From assembly GCF_001552155.1 (NCBI RefSeq), contig NZ_BCQQ01000076.1:1-34788 (forward strand): 34,788 nt of DNA. The letters run 5' to 3'. Positions 29,288 to 34,788 of this stretch are shown piece after piece (position 1 is the first letter of the stretch; each line of letters begins with the position of its first letter). A program made the position numbers and the translations under genes. Below the pieces are notes generated by a model. It was not told the DNA's origin and searched no databases. It saw nothing but the letters and a program-made list of their open reading frames with translations. Origin of the DNA: Actinomadura formosensis NBRC 14204 (GTDB lineage: Bacteria > Actinomycetota > Actinomycetes > Streptosporangiales > Streptosporangiaceae).

Positions 29288-31404
29288 CAGAACAGGCTCC
29301 CCAGCTGGAACACCGCGACCGCCAGGAGCCAGGCCACGGTGAGCTGCATGCCGATGCCGAAGAGGGTCAGCCGTCCGCCCATCTCGGCCCATTGGGCGGC
29401 GACGGTGGCCATGCACGGCGTGTAGGCGAGGAGGAACACGAGGAACGCCAGCACGGCCGGGAGCGGATGCCCGCCCGACGTCCGGTCGAAGGTGGCGCGC
29501 AGGGCCGGGGCGAGTTCGCCGTCTCCGGCGCTCTCGCTCATGCTGTAGGTCTGCGCCGTGGTCGAGACGACGGCCTCCTTGGCGACGAAGCCGGTGAGCA
29601 GGGCCGCGGAGTTGTGCCAGTCGCCGAAGCCCGCCGGGGCGAAGGCCGGTGCCGCGGTCCGGGCCGCCACGCCGTAGACGCTGTGCTCGACGGGGGTGTC
29701 GCCGAACGTGCCCTGGCCGACCGGGATCGACGACAGCAGCCAGACCAGGGTGACGGTCGCGACGATCACGCCGCCGGCCGTGCGGAGGAACGCGCGGAGC
29801 TTCACCCAGGTCTGCGTGCCGATCAGCCGGAGCGTGGGCAGCCGGTACGGGGGCAGGTCCAGCACCAGCGGCTCGCCGGCCATGCCGCGGAACAGGGTGC
29901 GGCGCAGCAGCAGGCCGATGCCGATCACCAGCGCGATCGACAGGACGTACATGGCGAACACCACGGTGCCGGCGGCGTCGCCGAAGAACACGCTCGCCAC
30001 CAGCACGTACACGGTGAGGCGGGCGCTGCAGGTGACGAACGGGACGAGCAGGCCGGTCAGCAGGCGGTGCCTGCGGTCGGCGAGGATGCGGGTGCCCGCC
30101 ACGGCCGGGACGTTGCAGCCGAACCCGACGATCAGCGGCAGGAAGGCGCGGCCGGGCAGCCCGATGAGCCGCATCAGCCGGTCCACGACGAAGGCGGCGC
30201 GGGCGAGGTAGCCGGAGTCCTCCAGGACCGCGAGCAGCACGAACATGATGGCCATCAGCGGCACGAAACCGAGCAGCTGGCCGACCCCGGCGATGATCCC
30301 GTCGACCACCAGGCCCCGCACCGGGGCGCCGGCGCCGATCGCGGTCAGCGCGCCGCCGGCCGCGCCCGCCACCGGACCGTCGATCAGCGCCTGCAGCGCG
30401 GCCGTGAGGGGCGCGGCGGCCTTCGTGGTGAGGACGAACACGCCCCACATGACGGCGAGGAAGATCGGGGCACCGGACCAGCGGGAGGTGAGCACCCGGT
30501 CCACCCGGTCCGACCAGGTGGTCCGCGTGTCGCCGCGGCGGGTCACGACGTCCGCGATGACCTTGTGCACCCACGCGTAGCGCTGCTCGGCGACCAGGAC
30601 CTCCGGGTCGCCGAGGTCGTCGCCGTCCACGAGGGCGGCGCCGAGGTCGCGGGCCAGGGCGGCGGTCCCGTCCGGGACGCCCGGGACGGGCTCGCCGGTG
30701 ATCAGCGCGATGGAGAGCCAGCGTGCCGGAAACCGTGCGGTGGACGCGGCGGGCAGTTCGGCGGCCAGCGCGGCCAGGGCCGGTTCGACGTGGTCGCCGA
30801 GGGGCGGGACGGCCGGCGGACGCGGGTTCGCGAGGGCCTCGGCGACGGCGCGGTCCAGCGCGTCCAGCCCCTCGCCACGGCGCGGCACCATGGGGACGAC
30901 GGGCGCGCCGACCAGCGCCGACAGCCGGTCGGCATCGACCCGCACGCCGCGGGCGCGGGCGACGTCGACCATGGTGAGGGCCACGACGAGCGGCACGCCG
31001 GTCTCCATGACCTGGGCGAGGAGATACAGGTTCCGGGCGAGGTTGGCGGCGTCGACGGCGATGACGACGGCGTCCGGGCGGCCGTCCATGCCGTGGTCCA
31101 CGAGCACGTCGCGGGTGAGCGCCTCGTCGGGTGAGCCCGGCAGGAGGCTGTAGGTCCCCGGCAGGTCGATCAGGGTGACGTCGCCGCCGGACGCCCGCCA
31201 GGTGCCCCGCGCGACGCTCACCGTCTTGCCCGGCCAGTTCCCGACGCTCTGCCGGGCGCCGGTGAGCGTGTTGAAGAGCGTGGACTTGCCCACGTTCGGG
31301 TTGCCGGCGAGCGCCACCCGGGGAGCGCGTTCGTCCACCGTGCCGGTGTGCTCGTCGCAGCAGGACTTGGCGAGCAGCGTCTTCGCGGGCCGGACGTCAG
31401 TCAT
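29284..31404 (-). CDS. feoB: ferrous iron transporter FeoB
   Basis: A 706-aa Fe2+ uptake permease with an N-terminal GTPase. G1 is GNPNVGKST (about residues 34-42) and G3 is DLPGTYSLLPG. The G4 position reads TMVD (in VVALTMVDVA) where NxxD is the rule. Helical spacer domain, then two Gate-type membrane repeats: LLGFVPLMAIMFVLLAVLEDSGYLARAAFVVDRLM, GCNVPAVAGTRIL, and near the end GFVAKEAVVSTTAQTYS and LLAYTPCMATVAAQW. CSARLTVY is the family Cys motif of the pore. An N-terminal KSCCDEH adds extra cysteines. It overlaps feoA by 8 nt and feoC by 4 nt. Induction under iron limitation is expected from the upstream iron box. Confidence 0.93.
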   Translation of the reverse strand: MTDVRPAKTLLAKSCCDEHTGTVDERAPRVALAGNPNVGKSTLFNTLTGARQSVGNWPGKTVSVARGTWRASGGDVTLIDLPGTYSLLPGSPDEALTRDVLVDHGMDGRPDAVVIAVDAANLARNLYLLAQVMETGVPLVVALTMVDVARARGVRVDADRLSALVGAPVVPMVPRRGEGLDALDRAVAEALANPRPPAVPPLGDHVEPALAALAAELPAASTARFPARWLSIALITGEPVPGVPDGTAALARDLGAALVDGDDLGDPEVLVAEQRYAWVHKVIADVVTRRGDTRTTWSDRVDRVLTSRWSGAPIFLAVMWGVFVLTTKAAAPLTAALQALIDGPVAGAAGGALTAIGAGAPVRGLVVDGIIAGVGQLLGFVPLMAIMFVLLAVLEDSGYLARAAFVVDRLMRLIGLPGRAFLPLIVGFGCNVPAVAGTRILADRRHRLLTGLLVPFVTCSARLTVYVLVASVFFGDAAGTVVFAMYVLSIALVIGIGLLLRRTLFRGMAGEPLVLDLPPYRLPTLRLIGTQTWVKLRAFLRTAGGVIVATVTLVWLLSSIPVGQGTFGDTPVEHSVYGVAARTAAPAFAPAGFGDWHNSAALLTGFVAKEAVVSTTAQTYSMSESAGDGELAPALRATFDRTSGGHPLPAVLAFLVFLLAYTPCMATVAAQWAEMGGRLTLFGIGMQLTVAWLLAVAVFQLGSLFW

Positions 31405-31624
31405 GGGACGGCTCGACGAGGAGCGTGGCCGCCGTCCCGGCGTCCACGGCCACCCGCGCGTCGCCGAGGGCCAGGATGAGCCCGCCGTTCACGCCCCTGG
31501 CGATCACCGAGACGTCCGCGCCGGGCACGAAGCCCAGTTCGACGAGCCGGCGGCGATGCCTGCGGTCACCGGTGACCCGGCTCAGCCGCATGGCCGCGCC
31601 CGTGGTCGCTTCGCGTGGCGTCAC
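31397..31624 (-). CDS. feoA: FeoA SH3-like protein
   Basis: A 75-aa cytosolic partner of FeoB. SH3-like core: AMRLSRVTGDRRHRRRLVELGFVPGADVSVIARGVNGGLILALGDARVAVDAGTAATLLV. GTG 31624 has GAGGA about 5 nt upstream. It is the first gene of feoABC, with a DtxR/IdeR-type iron box 27 nt upstream. Confidence 0.9.
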   Translation of the reverse strand: MTPREATTGAAMRLSRVTGDRRHRRRLVELGFVPGADVSVIARGVNGGLILALGDARVAVDAGTAATLLVEPSHD

Positions 31625-31651
31625 CGTGTCCTCGATCCACTCGACCTTCAG

Positions 31652-31670
31652 TGAGGTAAGGATTACCTAA
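31652..31670 (-). promoter_or_regulatory. DtxR/IdeR-type iron box of feoABC
   Basis: Read on the minus strand, TTAGGTAATCCTTACCTCA agrees with the consensus TTAGGTTAGCCTAACCTAA at 15 of 19 positions and keeps both TTAGGT/ACCT arms. It lies 27 nt before the feoA start. Fe2+-loaded IdeR would block transcription when iron is sufficient. Confidence 0.8.
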
Positions 31671-31677
31671 GAAAGGG

Positions 31678-31689
31678 GTGGATATCCAC
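31678..31689. promoter_or_regulatory. 12-bp palindrome in the feoA promoter
   Basis: GTGGATATCCAC, perfectly self-complementary, 8 nt upstream of the iron box. It may overlap a leftward -10 element: minus-strand TGTGAC, 17 nt, GATATC. A second regulator site or a promoter coincidence. Confidence 0.4.
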
Positions 31690-31720
31690 GGACTGCGAGT
31701 TAAGTCACAGCTTCTATTGT

Positions 31721-31739
31721 AAAAAAGGACCTTGGTCCC
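31721..31739 (-). terminator. intrinsic terminator of the YwiC-like gene (or DosR-like box)
   Basis: On the minus strand GGGACCAAGGTCC is followed directly by six T, 32 nt after the YwiC-like stop: a short stem plus T-run, rare in such GC-rich DNA. The same bases read AGGAC-CTTG-GTCCC on the plus strand, 9 of 10 to the dormancy-type dyad, about 100 nt upstream of feoA. Both readings remain open; the T-run favours the terminator. Confidence 0.55.
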
Positions 31740-31770
31740 GGCGTGGCGGGCCGGAAGTCCCGCGGCCCGG

Positions 31771-32628
31771 TCAGGCCGCGATGGCGACGGCCACGAGGAG
31801 CAGCACCGACGACGCCACCTCGACGAATCCGATCTGCTTCGCCGAGTAGCGGCGGCGGCGCAGCACGACGGCCCTGGCCAGGTACCAGGCGAAGGGGACG
31901 GCGTACACCGGGCTCAGCCAGGCGGCCAGGACGGCGGCGCCCGCGTGGAACCCGGTCGAGACCGCGAACAGCTTCGTGTTGTCCCGCTCGCGGATGCACG
32001 TCTTGACGAACAGGACCGTCCCGGCGAAGTACAGGAACGTCACCACGGCCACCTCGCCGGTGCTCCAGGGCGACTCCCCGGCGACCACCGCGACCACGGG
32101 CAGGATGAGCGTGGCGGCGGCGACCGACACCAGCCCGTTCAGCAGCGCCCGGTCGTCGCGGCGGGCCGCGAACAGGCCGTTGACCAGGAGCGCCACCGCG
32201 AAGACCGGCGCGAAGGCCAGCAGTTGCGGGCGCGCGAGCAGCACCGTCGCCCCGGCGGCCAGTGCCGTCCCCCCGTAGGCGAGGACCTGGGGACGGAACT
32301 TGCCGAGGCGGCGGGTCTTGACCGCGAGCAGCGCGTAGTACGACAGCAGGTAGCCGGCGATCCACGCGACGAGCAGCGGCAGGTCGGGCCAGGAGAAGCC
32401 GAAGGCGAGCAGCCCCGCCAGGTACGGGACGAGCAGCATCGCCCACGCGCCGTGCTGCGGCGGGATCCAGCGGCGCCTGCGGCGGGACGGCGCTTTGCGC
32501 GAGGCGGCTCCGCGCGAGGGCGCCCGATGCCGGGACGTCCCGGGCGTGGACGTCCCGCCTGCGGACGGGCTGTGCGAGGGTGCGCGGCGGCGCGCGTCCG
32601 GCGCCGGCGACCCGGTGTTTCTCGCCAT
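31771..32628 (-). CDS. YwiC-like family integral membrane protein
   Basis: A 285-aa polytopic protein. A basic, Ser/Pro/Arg-rich N-terminal tail of about 55 residues is followed by WIPPQHGAWAMLLVPYLAGLL, the YwiC hallmark, and about eight to nine hydrophobic helices to the C-terminus; FVKTCIRERDNTKLFAVSTGFHAG lies late in the protein. The function is not established; the Bacillus gene lies near anaerobic nitrate-respiration genes. Start ATG 32628 has GGAGGT with 7-nt spacing; the GTG at 32637 overlaps that site. It ends before a hairpin with T-run. Confidence 0.82.
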   Translation of the reverse strand: MARNTGSPAPDARRRAPSHSPSAGGTSTPGTSRHRAPSRGAASRKAPSRRRRRWIPPQHGAWAMLLVPYLAGLLAFGFSWPDLPLLVAWIAGYLLSYYALLAVKTRRLGKFRPQVLAYGGTALAAGATVLLARPQLLAFAPVFAVALLVNGLFAARRDDRALLNGLVSVAAATLILPVVAVVAGESPWSTGEVAVVTFLYFAGTVLFVKTCIRERDNTKLFAVSTGFHAGAAVLAAWLSPVYAVPFAWYLARAVVLRRRRYSAKQIGFVEVASSVLLLVAVAIAA

Positions 32629-32737
32629 CGGTCCCACCTCCGAGGCGGTGCGCCGCCGGACAGGACGTACCGGCCCGCAGCCACCCCAAAGCAGTTAATA
32701 CAGCCGTGCTATGTAAAAACTACTTCACGGTGAGTCC

Positions 32738-32753
32738 GGCCGGCGAACCGGCC
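32738..32753 (+). repeat. hairpin in the gap before the alcohol dehydrogenase
   Basis: GGCCGG-CGAA-CCGGCC, a 6-bp stem with a CGAA tetraloop, in the AT-rich divergent gap between the YwiC-like and alcohol dehydrogenase genes. A -10-like TAGTAT lies further on at 32796-32801. Confidence 0.35.
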
Positions 32754-32845
32754 CCGACCGAAAGGCGCTGACCTCTAGCTTCCCGAACCAAGTTCTAGTA
32801 TCCAGGTAGCACCAACGGCTCCAGTGCGTCCATCGGGAGGCAGCA

Positions 32846-33991
32846 GTGCAGACACGAGCGGCGATTCTGTGGGAACCCCACACCGACTGGAGCATCGAGG
32901 ACATCGAACTCGACGATCCCAAGGCCGGCGAGGTCAAGATCAAGCTCGCGGCCTCCGGGCTGTGCCACTCCGACGAGCACCTGGTCACCGGGGACATGGT
33001 GCTCGACCCCGAGATCGCCAAGCTCATGGGCTGGGAGCAGTTCCCGGTCATCGGCGGGCACGAGGGCGCGGGCGAGGTGGTCGCGGTCGGACCCGGCGTG
33101 ACCACGCTGCAGGAGGGCGACCACGTCGTCCTGTCGTTCATCCCGGCGTGCGGACGCTGCCCCTCCTGCGCCATGGGCCGCCAGCACGTCTGCGACCTCG
33201 GCGCGGTGCTGCTGGCCGGACGGCAGATCGGCGACATGACCGCCCGGCACCACTCCAAGAGCGGCAAGGACCTCGGCATCATGTGCTGCACCGGCACGTT
33301 CTCGCCGTACACCGTGGTCAACGAGGCGTCCGCCATCAAGATCGACGACTGGATCCCGCTGGACAAGGCCGCGCTCGTCGGCTGCGGCGTCACCACCGGC
33401 TGGGGCTCGGCCGTCAACGCCGCCGATGTCCGGCCCGGCGAGACCGTCGTGGTGATCGGCCTCGGCGGCATCGGCATGAACGCGGTGCAGGGCGCCGCCA
33501 TGGCCGGCGCCCGCCACGTCTTCGCCGTCGACCCGGTCGGCTGGAAGCGGGAGAAGGCCGGCGTGTTCGGCGCGACCCACACTGCCGCGTCCATCGAGGA
33601 GGCCGCGGCCCAGGTCGGCGAGCTCACCTGGGGCGCCAACGCCGACAAGGTCATCCTCACCACCGGCGTGGCGACCGGCGACCTCATCGGCCCCATGATG
33701 GGCATGGTCGCCAAGGGCGGCCGCGGCGTCGTCACGGCGGTCGCGCCGATCGTCCAGGAGGACGTGAAGCTGAACCTGTTCGACCTGGCGATGCAGCGCA
33801 AGGAACTGGTCGGCTGCATCTTCGGCAACGCCAACCCGCGCCGCGACATCCCGCGCCTGCTGCGCCTCTACGACGAGGGCAGGCTCAAGCTGGACGAGCT
33901 GGTCACCACCACCTACACCCTCGACGAGGTCAACAAGGGCTACCAGGACATGCGGGACGGCAAGAACATCCGCGGCATGATCAAGTACTGA
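32846..33991 (+). CDS. NDMA-dependent (mycofactocin-type) alcohol dehydrogenase
   Basis: A 381-aa zinc MDR enzyme that oxidises alcohols with tightly bound nicotinamide; family members need an artificial acceptor (NDMA) in vitro and mycofactocin in vivo. Motifs: MQTRAAILWEPHTDWSIEDIELDDPKAGEV (highly typical opening), ASGLCHSDEHLVTGD (catalytic zinc Cys/His), GGHEGAGEVVAVGPGV, structural-zinc cysteines ACGRCPSCAMGRQHVC, and the Rossmann stretch VVIGLGGIGMNAVQGAAMAG. GTG 32846 has GGGAGG with 5-nt spacing. No mycofactocin biosynthesis genes are in the window. It may dispose of alcohols, or aldehydes in reverse, under redox stress. Confidence 0.9.
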   Translation: MQTRAAILWEPHTDWSIEDIELDDPKAGEVKIKLAASGLCHSDEHLVTGDMVLDPEIAKLMGWEQFPVIGGHEGAGEVVAVGPGVTTLQEGDHVVLSFIPACGRCPSCAMGRQHVCDLGAVLLAGRQIGDMTARHHSKSGKDLGIMCCTGTFSPYTVVNEASAIKIDDWIPLDKAALVGCGVTTGWGSAVNAADVRPGETVVVIGLGGIGMNAVQGAAMAGARHVFAVDPVGWKREKAGVFGATHTAASIEEAAAQVGELTWGANADKVILTTGVATGDLIGPMMGMVAKGGRGVVTAVAPIVQEDVKLNLFDLAMQRKELVGCIFGNANPRRDIPRLLRLYDEGRLKLDELVTTTYTLDEVNKGYQDMRDGKNIRGMIKY

Positions 33992-34002
33992 CGCGACCCG
34001 CC

Positions 34003-34030
34003 CCGGCCCGCCCCGGGCGGCGCGGGCCGG
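34003..34030. terminator. strong bidirectional hairpin after the alcohol dehydrogenase
   Basis: CCGGCCCGC-N10-GCGGGCCGG, a perfect 9-bp stem between the alcohol dehydrogenase stop and the convergent ABC gene. Confidence 0.7.
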
Positions 34031-34061
34031 ACGGTCCGACCGGCCATGCCCGCCGGATCGA

Positions 34062-34787
34062 TCACGGTGCGCTGCGCTCACCGGGTTCCCGGAGGCGACC
34101 GGCTTCCAGGTGCAGGATCTGGTCGACGGTCCCCGGCGGCGGGGGTGCGTGGGTGATGAGCAGGATGCCCGCCCCGGACGTGTCGCCGAGAACGTCGGTG
34201 AGGAGCTCGCGGGCGGTCGCGGGGTCGAGGTGGGCGGTGGGTTCGTCCAGGATCACGAGCCGCGCGCCGGACAGGAAGGCGCGGGCCAGCGCGATCCGCT
34301 GACGCTGGCCGCCGGAGACGCGGGCGCCGTGCTCGCCCACGTGGGTGTCCAGACCGCCGGGGAGGCCGGCGATCCAGTCCCAGACGCGGGCCCGGCGCAG
34401 CGCGTCGACGATCTCGGGTTCGGTGGCGTCCGGCCTGGCGAGGGCCACGTTGGCGCGGATCGTGGTGGCGAACAGGTGGGCGTGCTGGTCGACCAGGCAG
34501 ATCGCGCGCCGGACGTCGTCCTGCGCGTAGTCGCGCAGATCATGGCCGTCGAGGGTGATGCCGCCCTCGTCGGGATCGCGGAACCGGACCAGCAGGTGCG
34601 CCAGGGTGCTCTTGCCGCCGCCGCTCGGGCCGAGCAGCGCGACCCGGCGGCCGGGACGCAGATCGAGGTCGATGCCGTCCAGGACCCAGGGTGAATCCGC
34701 GGCGTAGCGGGCGCGCAGGCCGCGGACCCGGAGCAGGTCGCCGCGCGGCGCGGGCAGCGGGCGGGGCGGGTCGGCGGCGGGCGCCGG
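34062..34787 (-). CDS. cydC: ABC exporter ATPase domain, CydC-like (cut by right edge)
   Basis: The C-terminal 241 codons of an ABC protein, open to the right edge. Walker A is LLGPSGGGKSTLAHLL, Q-loop region CLVDQHAHLFATTIRANVALARPDA, signature VSGGQRQRIALARAF, Walker B RLVILDEPTAHLD and H-loop ITHAP. The DQHAHLFATTIRANVALARP stretch is typical of CydC, which with CydD exports thiols and is needed for cytochrome bd assembly. A cydABD set would be expected just outside the window, fitting the low-oxygen theme. The membrane domain is not in the window, so another exporter of the same class remains possible. Confidence 0.75.
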   Translation of the reverse strand, partial: PAPAADPPRPLPAPRGDLLRVRGLRARYAADSPWVLDGIDLDLRPGRRVALLGPSGGGKSTLAHLLVRFRDPDEGGITLDGHDLRDYAQDDVRRAICLVDQHAHLFATTIRANVALARPDATEPEIVDALRRARVWDWIAGLPGGLDTHVGEHGARVSGGQRQRIALARAFLSGARLVILDEPTAHLDPATARELLTDVLGDTSGAGILLITHAPPPPGTVDQILHLEAGRLREPGERSAP

Positions 34788-34788
34788 G

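Noticed and set aside
32622..32635. TCGCC-ATCG-GTCCC resembling the dormancy-type dyad
   Set aside because: It coincides with the start codon and ribosome-binding region of the YwiC-like gene and has a poor left arm.
1..34788. tRNA, rRNA, CRISPR arrays, insertion sequences, attachment sites
   Set aside because: None was seen: no tandem spaced repeats, no transposase or integrase motifs, and no tRNA-like cloverleaf with a conserved T-loop noticed by eye.

Overview
The window is about 34.8 kb of very GC-rich DNA with many GTG/TTG starts, GTGA stop/start overlaps and tightly packed genes. Its content (DUF3558-type kinase sensor domains, F420-type reductase domain, NDMA/mycofactocin-type alcohol dehydrogenase, Acr3, FeoABC, PspA, cobalamin-dependent ribonucleotide reductase) points to an actinomycete, probably a filamentous one of the Streptosporangiales/Thermomonosporaceae or Streptomyces type. 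The genus is inference. I see no tRNA, rRNA, transposase, integrase or CRISPR array.

Region 1 (1-8.3 kb) is metabolic/accessory. A maltokinase-like sugar kinase is cut by the left edge and is followed by a SIS-domain sugar-phosphate protein. Next come a TetR regulator and a divergent operon of glycosyltransferase, FAD amine oxidase and aminobutyraldehyde-type dehydrogenase. The same dyad, TTTGAA-N6-TTCAAA, occurs on both sides of tetR. An unrecognised 256-aa protein and an O-methyltransferase follow, and the latter's stop codon lies in a symmetrical hairpin shared with the convergent next gene.

Region 2 (8.3-14.1 kb) holds a single-ORF fusion of an F420-type split-barrel domain to a quinone-oxidoreductase-like MDR domain, a YciI protein, an unknown protein, a YwaF/TIGR02206 membrane protein, and a Ser/Thr receptor kinase gene. 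The kinase gene looks decayed: its C-lobe is missing and its 3' end is frameshifted.

Region 3 (14.1-26.3 kb) is the most coherent block: PRPP synthetase, DUF1918, fructose-1,6-bisphosphate aldolase/phosphatase, CBS protein, RtcB ligase, hibernation factor with two C-terminal domains, GNAT, PspA, PolX-type polymerase/PHP, class II ribonucleotide reductase and an Hrp1-like CBS protein. Five of these families have members in the mycobacterial DosR (dormancy) regulon. A shared dyad, close to GGGAC-CTTC-GGCCC, sits upstream of several of them, so I read this as a hypoxia/dormancy island under a DevR/DosR-like regulator encoded outside the window.

Region 4 (26.3-34.8 kb) carries a 5'-truncated ArsO-like flavoprotein, arsC, and a divergent arsR-acr3 pair whose operator overlaps the arsR start. 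An iron-box-controlled feoABC operon, a YwiC-like membrane protein, an NDMA-dependent alcohol dehydrogenase and the end of a CydC-like ABC exporter complete it. Convergent gene pairs through much of the window are separated by perfect GC-rich hairpins.
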